DNA of 64,000 nucleotides. Source: Phycisphaerales bacterium. Lineage in GTDB: Bacteria; Planctomycetota; Phycisphaerae; Phycisphaerales; UBA1924. Below, piece by piece: positions 25,156-34,353 of the stretch (positions within the stretch are counted from its first letter, which is position 1; every line of letters starts with the position of its first letter). The position numbers were made by a program, and so were the translations under genes. The notes beneath the pieces are model-generated. The model made no database searches. It saw only the letters and a list, made by a program, of their open reading frames with translations, and was not told the DNA's origin. Where the stretch lies: positions 56,563-120,562 of the forward strand of contig JALSHH010000053.1 of assembly GCA_026982335.1 (NCBI GenBank). The letters are read 5' to 3'.

Positions 25156-26622
25156 ATGGCCATGCACAACGCAGTGCGCTTCATCATGGGCGCATCGACT
25201 GCTGCCGTGATCCTCTCAGGATGCACCAGCCCATTCGATGCCCCGGCAAATACACGCACAACAACCACCCAACTCACCCTGCCCAGCGAGCAAGTGATAC
25301 CCGATTCCATCTATAGATTGGCGGAATCCGCGAACAAGATGCAAGTGGAGGCGGCCGTGCTGATCGACTCTTCACCTGAATCGTATGTGCGCTATGCACT
25401 GTTCAACAGCCCGGTGGTTGAGCAGGCCTACCAGAAATGGCGGGCAGCTTCCCAGCGACTCCCACAGGTCAAAGCAATGCCTGATCCACGCCTGAACATT
25501 GGATTCTTCCTCAACGAAGTCGAAACCCGCGTGGGCCCTCAGCAGGCCAGGATTGGTATCCAGCAGACCTTTCCGTGGATCGGTAAGCTTCGCGATCGCG
25601 AAGATGCTGCAGCCAAGGGTGCCCTAGCGGCATGGTATCAATACCAAGAGGCCCAGCTTCGGGTGACTGAGCAGGTGATGATCGCGCTGCACAACCTGGC
25701 GTATCTTGATGAAGCGATCCGCATCACCGAAGAAAACTATGCGCTCATCGTGTCATTTGAAGAAGTCGTTCGTGCCCGATATCGGGTCGGTGCAGGCTCA
25801 CATCCCGAGCTCATTCGTATCCAAGTGGCGATGGGACAGCTTGAAGATCGTGTGCTTGGGCTCAAAGCTCTTCGACCGGCCTATGTTGCTTCGCTCAACG
25901 CGGTGCTCGATCGTCATCCAGAAGCCGATGTGCCTGTAGGAATCAAACTCGCAAACGCGGTCGTATCCGATGGTGCCAATCAAATCGCCCAGATGGCCCA
26001 CGAATGGAACCCGATGCTCCACTCAATCTCGCAACAGATTGAACAGGCACGCATGCAGACCCAAGTCGCCCGCAAGGACGGATATCCGGACTTCACCGTT
26101 GGGATTGATTACACCATCACTGATGAAGCCCGCGACACATTGACTCCAGAGAGCGGCGACGATCCGATTATGCTTGGGTTTGGGATCAACCTACCGATCT
26201 GGCGAGAGAAATACGACGCAAAAGTCCGCGAGTCGATCGCCCGGCGACTTTCGGTCAGTCGCGAGTTTGACGCCCAGACCAACACGATTTCGGCCCAAGT
26301 CTACCAAGTATGGTTCGAGCATACCGATGCTGATCGGCGGGTTCGGCTCTATGAACAATCACTGATCCCCAAAGCCCAAGAGTCACTCGCGGCCTCGCTG
26401 GCAGGTTTTCGCACTGGCGATCAGGAGTTTCTTGATCTACTCGATACCGAGCGCACTTTGTTAGAGTTTTCCATTGCAGCCCAGCGAGCACGCGCAGACC
26501 GAGGCAAAGCCTTGGCAACCCTCAACCGGCTCGTCGGACGAGCCGTCCCCACCATCATTGCCCCCACTGCTGATTCATCCCCCAACCATACCGATTCTAC
26601 CCCAAGCGAGGTCAAGCCATGA
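25156..26622 (+). CDS. TolC/CusC-type outer-membrane efflux lipoprotein
   Basis: Known role: trimeric outer-membrane channel of the RND tripartite pump. Seen: lipoprotein signal with lipobox I-L-S-G-C near residue 21, then about 450 residues of amphipathic helices in the two-fold repeat of OEP proteins. A-R-Y-R-V-G-A-G-S-H and A-G-F-R-T-G-D-Q-E-F are at the repeat-equivalent helix hairpins. ATG at 25156 is chosen because AGGAG precedes it by eight bases and the signal starts there. Its stop overlaps the adaptor ATG (ATGA), so expression is coupled. 488 residues is normal for the family. Confidence 0.9.
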   Translation: MAMHNAVRFIMGASTAAVILSGCTSPFDAPANTRTTTTQLTLPSEQVIPDSIYRLAESANKMQVEAAVLIDSSPESYVRYALFNSPVVEQAYQKWRAASQRLPQVKAMPDPRLNIGFFLNEVETRVGPQQARIGIQQTFPWIGKLRDREDAAAKGALAAWYQYQEAQLRVTEQVMIALHNLAYLDEAIRITEENYALIVSFEEVVRARYRVGAGSHPELIRIQVAMGQLEDRVLGLKALRPAYVASLNAVLDRHPEADVPVGIKLANAVVSDGANQIAQMAHEWNPMLHSISQQIEQARMQTQVARKDGYPDFTVGIDYTITDEARDTLTPESGDDPIMLGFGINLPIWREKYDAKVRESIARRLSVSREFDAQTNTISAQVYQVWFEHTDADRRVRLYEQSLIPKAQESLAASLAGFRTGDQEFLDLLDTERTLLEFSIAAQRARADRGKALATLNRLVGRAVPTIIAPTADSSPNHTDSTPSEVKP

Positions 26623-28682
26623 GTGCACTCAACAAGAAATCAATGCCCATCATCCGTTGGATTTGGCAGCGGATTTCCGCCGGGGTTGCATTGGTGCTGA
26701 TTGTCGGTGCGTTGATTCTCGGATACAACATAGGCACCCCCGCACCCGAACCTGAGATCACCGATACGGCGCAATCCGAGGGGAATGATGATGCTTCGCC
26801 TCAGATGTATACCTGCTCGATGCACCCGGCGGTTCGGCTTCCCGACCCGGACGCGAAATGCCCGATCTGTTTTATGGATTTGATCCCGGTGGAAGAAGAT
26901 GCTGGCGGCAAAGGCAGCGCAATGCGCATGACACTCTCCGAAGATGCCAAGGTCATGAGTCGGATCGAGACAGCCAAGGTCGGCCGGTTCTTCCCCTCGG
27001 CGCAAGTCCGGCTCTATGGTAATTTGGTCTATGACGAGACCTCTGTTGCACGATTGACCGCCTACTTCCCGGGGCGGATTGATCGACTCTTTGTCAACTA
27101 CATCGGGGTGTCAGTCCAAAAAGGCGACCACCTTGCCGAACTCTATAGTCCAGATTTGCTCGCAGCATTTGAAGAGCTCCGCCAAGCAAAAAAAACATTT
27201 GAAAGCACAGCGGGTACGAATGATTTTTTGCATGAAACAACAAAGCAAACGCTGATTGCTTCACGCGAAAAACTTCGTCTCTTTGGTCTTACTCAAGAAC
27301 AGGTCAGGCAGGTGGAGTTCGGCGAGTTCGATTCGGATCAGCTGACGATCTACGCCCCGATCGGTGGGGTGGTGACTCATTTGGCAGCTCGCGAGGGTGA
27401 CTACCTCAAGACCGGCGATCCAATTGCCACCGTGTCTGATCTTTCTCGCCTCTGGCTCGATCTCGAAGCCTACGAATCTCAGCTTCCTCTGCTTCGATGG
27501 GGAATGCCCGTTACTTTCACGGTCGAAGCACATCCTGGCGAAGTGTTCGATGGACGAATTTCTTTCATCGAACCCATCGTCGATGAGCGCACGCGCACCG
27601 CTGCGGTGCGCGTCGCGGTCGACAATGCGGACATGCGTCTCAAACCGGGTATGTTCTCGACTGCGGTCGTCCGAGCCAAAATTGCTGCCGATGGCGTGGT
27701 GCTCTCGGACGAACTCGCCGGGCGATGGGTCAGTCCGATGCACCCGACATACATCAGCGACACCCCCGGCGTCTGCCCGGTTTGTGGCATGGACATGGTG
27801 CCCGCCGAATCGCTCGGCGTCGTTGGGGATTCATCTCAAGTCGAAATTCCGCTGGTCATTCCACGAACCGCGGTTCTTTTTACTGGTGTTCGCTCGGTGG
27901 TCTATGTTTCGGTATCCGATCAAGAACAACCGACCTACGAAGGACGCGTCGTTGAGCTTGGCCCGCGCGCGGGCGAGTTCTACACCGTCCGTTCAGGGCT
28001 CAAAGAGGGCGAAGAGGTCGTCGTCAACGGGGCCTTCCGCATCGACAGCGCAATGCAGATATCCGCCAAACCCAGCATGATGATGCCCGAAGGTGGTGGC
28101 GGCGGTGGTCACAATCACGGTGGCACACCCAACGCCACACAAATGGGCGAGATGAGCCGAGTCGCTCCAGAGCGTTTTATTGAAGACCTCACTCCCATTT
28201 ACTCTGCGTATCTCGATGCTCAAGAGCACCTCGCTGACGATGATCTCAGCGGATTTCTCGATGCGGCGACACGGCTTCGAGAAGCATCGGAATCTGTCAG
28301 GCCCATCGGGCTGCTGGGTTCTCCGCTGGGCATCTGGCGTCGATCGGCAGCAATCCTCGATGAGCGCACGGACATCACCACCATTGATGCCGCCCGTGTT
28401 CGATTTGAGGAACTGACCCTCGCGGTGCTGCATCTCCAGGATCAGTTCGGGCATGCCGGGCAAGAAACCGTATACGCTGCCTATTGCCCGATGGCGTTCG
28501 ACTTTGAAGGTGCCAAATGGATCCAACGAGGCACCGAGATCAATAACCCATACTTTGGCAGCGAGATGCTCCGGTGTGGTGATATCCAAGAAACCATGCC
28601 TCCAATCGGCGGCGGCGCAAACGACGAAATGGATATGGAAGGCATGAACGCTGACGAACATAAGGGGCACACGAATGACTGA
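26619..28682 (+). CDS. RND periplasmic adaptor (CusB-like) with two heavy-metal-binding motifs
   Basis: Known role: membrane-fusion protein joining pump and channel, and in Cus a metal donor. Seen: N-terminal membrane anchor (about 18-36); heavy-metal-binding motif Y-T-C-S-M-H-P...C-P-I-C-F-M-D-L at 63-92; barrel-sandwich and helical hairpin domains (about 130-360). A second motif, S-P-M-H-P...C-P-V-C-G-M-D-M, lies at about 369-396 inside the adaptor, followed by beta-barrel and membrane-proximal domains, a His/Gly linker (G-G-G-G-H-N-H-G-G), and a C-terminal DUF3347-like helical domain (about 514-670). The second motif and the DUF3347 tail make it much longer (687) than CusB (about 400). It overlaps both neighbours. 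Confidence 0.9.
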   Translation: MSALNKKSMPIIRWIWQRISAGVALVLIVGALILGYNIGTPAPEPEITDTAQSEGNDDASPQMYTCSMHPAVRLPDPDAKCPICFMDLIPVEEDAGGKGSAMRMTLSEDAKVMSRIETAKVGRFFPSAQVRLYGNLVYDETSVARLTAYFPGRIDRLFVNYIGVSVQKGDHLAELYSPDLLAAFEELRQAKKTFESTAGTNDFLHETTKQTLIASREKLRLFGLTQEQVRQVEFGEFDSDQLTIYAPIGGVVTHLAAREGDYLKTGDPIATVSDLSRLWLDLEAYESQLPLLRWGMPVTFTVEAHPGEVFDGRISFIEPIVDERTRTAAVRVAVDNADMRLKPGMFSTAVVRAKIAADGVVLSDELAGRWVSPMHPTYISDTPGVCPVCGMDMVPAESLGVVGDSSQVEIPLVIPRTAVLFTGVRSVVYVSVSDQEQPTYEGRVVELGPRAGEFYTVRSGLKEGEEVVVNGAFRIDSAMQISAKPSMMMPEGGGGGGHNHGGTPNATQMGEMSRVAPERFIEDLTPIYSAYLDAQEHLADDDLSGFLDAATRLREASESVRPIGLLGSPLGIWRRSAAILDERTDITTIDAARVRFEELTLAVLHLQDQFGHAGQETVYAAYCPMAFDFEGAKWIQRGTEINNPYFGSEMLRCGDIQETMPPIGGGANDEMDMEGMNADEHKGHTND

Positions 28683-31600
28683 TTTGAATCATTCGCCAAA
28701 TCCAACCCCTGTCGCCCGATTGATCCGGTTCTGCCTCGAGCAGAAAATCGTCGTGGTGATCCTCCTCCTCACCATGGTCCTCTGGGGCGTCATGGTTGCA
28801 CCATTTGATTGGAAAATCGGCGATCTTCCCCGTGATCCTGTTCCTGTCGATGCCATTCCAGACATCGGCGAGAATCAACAGATTGTCTTTACGGAATGGA
28901 TGGGAAGATCCCCTCAGGATATTGATGACCAGATTTCCTATCCGATGACCGTGGCGCTTCTGGGTATTCCGGGCGTCAAGGATATTCGAAGCTACTCGGT
29001 CTTTGGGTTCTCGACCATCTATATTGTTTTTGAGGACGATATTGAGTTCTACTGGTCTCGATCGCGTGTGCTCGAAAAACTCAACTCACTCCCCGCAGGC
29101 ACGCTTCCGCCCGGCGTCTCCCCCGCCTTGGGTCCAGATGCGACCGCGCTGGGACAAGTCTTCTGGTACACGCTCGAAGGGCGTGACAAGGAGGGCAACC
29201 CCACTGGCGGATGGGAACCAGACGAGCTTCGCTCTATCCAGGACTTTACCGTCAAATACCAACTTGCCGGCGTTGAAGGTGTCAGTGAAGTCGCCTCGAT
29301 TGGTGGATTCATCCGTGAGTACCAGGTCGATGTCAACCCTGATGCCATGCGGGCTGCCGGGATTACACTCAAGCAGATTATTGGTGCGGTCCGAAGTAGC
29401 AATCTCGATGTTGGTGCTCGAACACTCGAAGTCAATCGCGCCGAATACATCGTCCGTGGACTAGGCTTCATTGAAAATCCTACAGACCTCGAGCAGACCG
29501 CTATTACATCACGCGATGGTATACCGATCTTGATTAGTGACATCGCGAAGGTATCGTATGGTCCGGCCCAGCGTCGAGGTGTCCTGACGAAAGGTGGAGT
29601 CGAAGCGGTCGGTGGTGTGGTGGTGGTTCGGTATGGTGAAAATCCGATGGCCACCATTCAACGCATCAAAGATCAAATTGCTCAGACGGCATCAGGGCTT
29701 CCATCGAAAATCCTCTCAGATGGAACAGAGAGTCGAGTGACGGTTGTCCCATTCTATGATCGCTCTGGGCTCATTAACGAAACGCTCGAGACACTCAACT
29801 CGGCCATCGAGCAACAGGTCTATGTAACAATCATTGTTGTGGTGCTTATGGTTATGCACCTGCGAAGCAGCATTCTGATTGGCGCAATGCTCCCAATCAC
29901 TGTGCTCGGCACCTTCATCGGAATGAAGACGCTCAAGGTTGACGCGAATATCGTTGCGCTCTCGGGAATTGCGATTGCAATCGGCACGATTGTGGACATG
30001 GGCATTGTGCTCAGCGAAAACATTCTTCGAAACCTTGACGAAGCTCATCCAGAAGAGTCAAGGTTGGAGGTGGTCTACCGGGCGGCATCGGAAGTTGGCG
30101 GGGCGGTGTTGACCGCGGTGGCAACGACAGTCGTTGGATTCCTGCCCGTGTTTACGATGCAAGCTGCAGAAGGTAAACTTTTTAAACCCTTGGCGTATAC
30201 CAAGACTTTTGCGCTTATTGCCTCGATCATCATTGCTCTGACTATCTTGCCTGCTGCTGCTCAGATTTTGATGGGATTTCGCATCTCCCGAAGATCACTC
30301 CGTGCCCTTGCCTCGATGTTGCTCACACTTGCAGGGCTCGTCATTGCTTTCACGATTCATCCCCTCGGCGGCGTGCTGATCGCATCGTTCGGCGCGTTCT
30401 ACCTTTGTCAGCCGGCACTGCCAAGGCTCATCGCTCGAGCCTTGCAGTGGTCGGCCAACTTGGTGGTGGTTGTCGTCGTGCTTGTTGTATTGGCCAACTC
30501 GTGGGAGCCTCTAGGCCCAGAGCCGGGAACGATGGGCAACGCGCTCTTCATCGCGACGATTGTCGGCGGATTGCTCCTGACCTTCTGGATCATTCGCATC
30601 ATCTTCCCATTTGTTCTTGGTTGGGCATTGCGGCACAAAATCATCGCGATTTCCCCCGCCGTCTTTGTTGCACTCTTTGGCGCCACTGTCTGGCTCGGGT
30701 TCGGCACCGTCTGGGGCTGGCTCCCCGAGAGCATTCGCCACAGCGAGCCAGTTGTTAAGATATCCCATTCCCTTCCCGGGCTTGGCTCTGAGTTCATGCC
30801 CTCGCTCGACGAAGGTTCGTTTCTCTATATGCCGACAACCATGCCTCACGCTTCAATCGGTGAAGCGACCGATATCCTCAGGGAACTCGATCGGCGTATC
30901 TTGAGTGTCCCCGAGGTCAAATCATCCGTCGGCAAGATCGGGCGCGTCGACAGCCCACTCGATCCTGCACCGATCTCCATGATCGAAACCCTCATCGAAT
31001 ACAAAGATGAGTATATTACCGACGAGGCTGGTCATCGCATTCTCTATAAAGTGGATTCAACGGGCGAATATGGCCGTACGGAAACCGGGGAACTCATCGA
31101 AGACCCCGACGGGAAGCCGTACCGGCAATGGCGTGATGAGATTAAATCGTCGCAGGACATCTGGGATGAAATTGCCCGAGTCGCCAAAATGCCCGGGGTC
31201 ACCGGCGCACCAAAACTCCAGCCCATTGAAACGCGCATCGTCATGCTTCAGTCCGGATTCCGCGCTCCGATGGGCATCAAGGTCTATGGCCCAACACTCG
31301 AAACCATCGAATCCTTCGGGCTCGAGTTGGAGCGCATTCTCAAAGAGGTCCCCACTGTTCAGCCCGAAGCTGTCTTCGCCGATCGTGTTGTCGGTAAGCC
31401 TTATCTTGAGATTGACATCGATCGCGAGAAAATCGCACGCTATGGCATCCAGATCACTGATGTCCAAGATGTCATCGAAGTCGCCATCGGCGGCAAGCCG
31501 CTCACCATGACCGTCGAAGGACGCGAGCGTTATCCGGTCCGTGTCCGGTATTTGCGTGAGCTGCGCGATCAGCCTGAGACACTCGATGATATTCTTGTTC

Positions 31601-32487
31601 CCGCTCCCGATGGAACCCAAGTGCCGCTGAGCGAACTCTCGACTGTCGTATACCGGCGAGGCCCGCAGATCGTCAAGAGCGAGGACACCTTCCTTGTGTC
31701 TTATGTCCTCTTCGACAAACAGCCCGGCGTGGCCGAGGTCACGGTGGTTGAGGACGCAAAAGCATACATTCAGTCTAAAATTGATTCTGGCGATTTGATC
31801 GTCCCCGCCGGTGTAAGCTTCGAATTTGCCGGCTCCTACAAGAACCAACTCCGGGCTGCCAAGCGTCTGAGTATTGTCCTTCCGCTTTCGCTGGTGATCA
31901 TTTTTATGCTTCTTTACTTCCAGTTCAAGAAAGTTGGGGTCACCCTCATGGTCTTCTCAGGCGTGTTTGTTGCTTGGGGAGGGGGATTTATGATGCTCTG
32001 GCTCTATGCTCAGCCTTGGTTCCTCAATTTTGATCTCATGGGAACGAATATTCGTGAGCTCTTTCAGATTCGTCAATATAACCTGAGCGTTGCCGTCTGG
32101 GTCGGGTTTCTTGCGCTTTTCGGAATCGCAACCGACGACGGCGTCATCATGGCCACACGCATCGAGCAATCCATGAAGGAGGACAAGCCCGATACGATTG
32201 AAGCAATCCGAAAATCTGTCATCACCGGCGGGCGTCTGCGCATCAGAGCAGCTGTCATGACCAGCGCCACCACCATCCTCGCCTTGCTCCCCGTGCTGAC
32301 CAGCACCGGACGAGGCTCAGACATCATGATTCCCATGGCCATCCCCACCTTTGGTGGAATGGCTGTGGCATCAGTCACTTGGTTTGTTGTTCCTATCCTG
32401 TACAGCTGGGTTCAGGAATGGAGACTTCGTTTGTCCCGGAGCCCCAGCTCAAAGAATCCCCCCTCTTACAAAGGAGATATTTCATGA
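28675..32487 (+). CDS. Heavy-metal RND efflux pump (CusA-like HME family)
   Basis: Known role: inner-membrane trimeric proton/metal antiporter. Seen: N-terminal P-V-D-A-I-P-D-I and the porter repeats; TM4 motif I-A-I-G-T-I-V-D-M-G-I-V-L-S-E-N, aligning with CusA I-G-x-M-V-D rather than the Czc D-F-G-x3-D-G-A motif; F-M-P-S-L-D-E-G-S-F-L-Y-M-P in the second porter region; I-E-T-R-I-V-M-L-Q-S-G. Odd: 1270 residues against about 1050. Extra hydrophobic segments between about 535 and 670 suggest several additional helices after the first TM bundle. Start overlaps the adaptor stop by 8 bases and its stop overlaps the next start (ATGA). Metal is probably Cu/Ag, by family only. Confidence 0.93.
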   Translation: MTDLNHSPNPTPVARLIRFCLEQKIVVVILLLTMVLWGVMVAPFDWKIGDLPRDPVPVDAIPDIGENQQIVFTEWMGRSPQDIDDQISYPMTVALLGIPGVKDIRSYSVFGFSTIYIVFEDDIEFYWSRSRVLEKLNSLPAGTLPPGVSPALGPDATALGQVFWYTLEGRDKEGNPTGGWEPDELRSIQDFTVKYQLAGVEGVSEVASIGGFIREYQVDVNPDAMRAAGITLKQIIGAVRSSNLDVGARTLEVNRAEYIVRGLGFIENPTDLEQTAITSRDGIPILISDIAKVSYGPAQRRGVLTKGGVEAVGGVVVVRYGENPMATIQRIKDQIAQTASGLPSKILSDGTESRVTVVPFYDRSGLINETLETLNSAIEQQVYVTIIVVVLMVMHLRSSILIGAMLPITVLGTFIGMKTLKVDANIVALSGIAIAIGTIVDMGIVLSENILRNLDEAHPEESRLEVVYRAASEVGGAVLTAVATTVVGFLPVFTMQAAEGKLFKPLAYTKTFALIASIIIALTILPAAAQILMGFRISRRSLRALASMLLTLAGLVIAFTIHPLGGVLIASFGAFYLCQPALPRLIARALQWSANLVVVVVVLVVLANSWEPLGPEPGTMGNALFIATIVGGLLLTFWIIRIIFPFVLGWALRHKIIAISPAVFVALFGATVWLGFGTVWGWLPESIRHSEPVVKISHSLPGLGSEFMPSLDEGSFLYMPTTMPHASIGEATDILRELDRRILSVPEVKSSVGKIGRVDSPLDPAPISMIETLIEYKDEYITDEAGHRILYKVDSTGEYGRTETGELIEDPDGKPYRQWRDEIKSSQDIWDEIARVAKMPGVTGAPKLQPIETRIVMLQSGFRAPMGIKVYGPTLETIESFGLELERILKEVPTVQPEAVFADRVVGKPYLEIDIDREKIARYGIQITDVQDVIEVAIGGKPLTMTVEGRERYPVRVRYLRELRDQPETLDDILVPAPDGTQVPLSELSTVVYRRGPQIVKSEDTFLVSYVLFDKQPGVAEVTVVEDAKAYIQSKIDSGDLIVPAGVSFEFAGSYKNQLRAAKRLSIVLPLSLVIIFMLLYFQFKKVGVTLMVFSGVFVAWGGGFMMLWLYAQPWFLNFDLMGTNIRELFQIRQYNLSVAVWVGFLALFGIATDDGVIMATRIEQSMKEDKPDTIEAIRKSVITGGRLRIRAAVMTSATTILALLPVLTSTGRGSDIMIPMAIPTFGGMAVASVTWFVVPILYSWVQEWRLRLSRSPSSKNPPSYKGDIS

Positions 32488-33413
32488 ACTACCTTTCAAC
32501 CCTGACCGTGTGTGCATGTTGCACCCTCTTGACTCCCGCCGCCCTTGCTGCAGGCCCTGAACACGGACACGGCCAGCAAGCCCATACCCAGAAGGCGTCT
32601 GCCGAACCGATCAATAAAACATGCCCAATCGGGCAAGAACCGGTTGAAGATGATGGCGGACGAACCGTGTACAAAGGCAATACCATCGGCTTCTGCTGCC
32701 CTGGGTGCATCGGTAAGTTCAATAACTGGGACGAAGCCAAGAAGGATGAATTTGTTGCCATGGCCATGGCGGGAAATGAGGCAAGCGAGCACGCCAAGAA
32801 GATGAAAAAGAAGGGCAAAGTCTCCAAGGTGCCAAACAGCGGCCCATATCTGCTGAGCACCTGTCCGATCTCGGGCGAAAAACTCGGTGGGATGGGCGAA
32901 CCCATCGTTAAGGTCTACGATGGGCGTGAAGTCAAGTTCTGCTGCCAGATGTGCGTGCCTAGGTTTGAGAAAGACCTCGATGCCTCGTTTGCCAAACTCG
33001 ATCAGCAGATCATCGAGTCGCAGATGCCATTCTACCCAACGACACAATGCGTCGTTTCTGACCAACCACTCACCGGCGAAGATGGGATGGATGAACCGGT
33101 TGATTTCCTCTATAACGGACGCCTGATTCGTCTGTGCTGCAAGATGTGCCGAAGCGATTTTAAGAAGAACCCGCAGCGTTTTATCAAAGAACTCGACAAA
33201 GCAGTTATCGCTGAGCAAAGTAAAGATTATCCATTGGAAACTTGTCCGATCTCAGGTGGCAAACTCGGTTCGATGGGTAAGCCTGTCGAGATCGTGTATG
33301 CCGGTCGCCTGGTGAAGTTTTGCTGCAAGATGTGCATCCCCAAATTTGAAAAGAATCCAATGGAAACGATCGAAAAAATTGATGCTGCATGGATGGCCAA
33401 GCACGACGGTTAA
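32484..33413 (+). CDS. Secreted protein with four tandem TRASH/YHS-like metal-binding repeats
   Basis: Seen: signal peptide (1-23), short His-containing stretch, then four repeats at about 45-82, 125-164, 187-229 and 252-292. Each has an N-terminal Cys (T-C-P-I-x, or Q-C-V-V-S in repeat 3), a hydrophobic V-Y-x-G-R strand, and C-C-x-x-C followed by F-E/K-K. Conserved cysteines are 47/71/72/75, 127/153/154/157, 189/218/219/222 and 254/280/281/284. Known: TRASH/YHS modules bind copper or other soft metals. Four in one exported protein could store or shuttle metal to the pump (inference). The ATG at 32484 has AAAGGAG about eight bases upstream and overlaps the pump stop. Confidence 0.85.
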   Translation: MNYLSTLTVCACCTLLTPAALAAGPEHGHGQQAHTQKASAEPINKTCPIGQEPVEDDGGRTVYKGNTIGFCCPGCIGKFNNWDEAKKDEFVAMAMAGNEASEHAKKMKKKGKVSKVPNSGPYLLSTCPISGEKLGGMGEPIVKVYDGREVKFCCQMCVPRFEKDLDASFAKLDQQIIESQMPFYPTTQCVVSDQPLTGEDGMDEPVDFLYNGRLIRLCCKMCRSDFKKNPQRFIKELDKAVIAEQSKDYPLETCPISGGKLGSMGKPVEIVYAGRLVKFCCKMCIPKFEKNPMETIEKIDAAWMAKHDG

Positions 33414-33429
33414 CCCAAGGAGACCATAA

Positions 33430-34341
33430 ATGCAACGACTCACGATGATCCAAAGCATCTGCGCGATCGGTGTGCTCATATCTGTGACCAACACGCTGGC
33501 CCAAAATGATCATGGCGACCATGATCATAAATCTGCTCCAACCTCATCACAAATCGCCGATGCAGGCCAACCCATCAACACAATGTGCCCAATCACCACC
33601 GACGAAGAAGTCGACCCAAATTTTACAACGATCTACAAAGGGCAAACCATCGGACTGTGTTGCAAAAAATGTCGGACACGCTTCGAAAGCGATCCCGAAG
33701 CCTACCTCGACCAACTTCCCATGCTCGAGTCTGTATCGCTGACCACATCGCAAAAACCATCAAGTAATGATCCTCATGAGAATAATAATGCTTCAGGAGT
33801 GGAGCATTCTCACGGAGACTCCGCTGCAAAATCCGCGGTCAGCCCCGGTCACGATGATGCCGAGGAACATGATCACGCAGTCGATCATGGCCAAGAGGCC
33901 GGGTTCAAGTTGCTCCCATTCCTAGGGCGTTTTCATATCCTCATCATCCATTTCCCAATCGCATTGCTTGCCGTCGCCGGGTTCTTTGAATCCGTCGCCA
34001 TTCTTCGTAAACGATCCACCTTCGACATTGTCGTTCGTTCCATGGTTGCCCTTGGCGCCTTGAGCTCAGTCATTGCCGTTGTGTTAGGATTGATGAATGC
34101 GATTGAAGCCGAGTATGCAGGGCAACTCGCCTCAATCTTCTGGTGGCATCGCGCCTTGGGTATTGCGTCAATGATTGTGGCAATCATGACTTGGGTACTC
34201 GTTGAGAAACGAGCCAAGATGGGAATGGATGCGGTCTTCATGCCTGCCCGGATATCAATTCTCGTCTCGGCACTGCTCGTTGGTGTTGCAGCACACTTCG
34301 GTGGTTCACTGGTTTATGGCTGGACCTATCTCCTCCCATAG
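33430..34341 (+). CDS. TRASH/YHS-DUF2231 fusion membrane protein
   Basis: Seen: signal peptide (1-24), His/Asp cluster D-H-G-D-H-D-H, one TRASH-like module with M-C-P-I-T (Cys53) and L-C-C-K-K-C (77/78/81). A long linker with many His/Asp/Glu follows (about 112-155), then a four-helix membrane domain (about 160-300) with H-I-L-I-I-H-F-P-I-A-L-L, the DUF2231 signature. Known: DUF2231 proteins often accompany metal-efflux and haem-copper genes, but their function is not settled. AAGGAG lies nine bases upstream, 16 bases after the previous stop. Probably the last gene of the Cus-like operon; it could act as a periplasmic metal sink tethered to the inner membrane. Confidence 0.82.
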   Translation: MQRLTMIQSICAIGVLISVTNTLAQNDHGDHDHKSAPTSSQIADAGQPINTMCPITTDEEVDPNFTTIYKGQTIGLCCKKCRTRFESDPEAYLDQLPMLESVSLTTSQKPSSNDPHENNNASGVEHSHGDSAAKSAVSPGHDDAEEHDHAVDHGQEAGFKLLPFLGRFHILIIHFPIALLAVAGFFESVAILRKRSTFDIVVRSMVALGALSSVIAVVLGLMNAIEAEYAGQLASIFWWHRALGIASMIVAIMTWVLVEKRAKMGMDAVFMPARISILVSALLVGVAAHFGGSLVYGWTYLLP

Positions 34342-34353
34342 ATATCATGAAAA

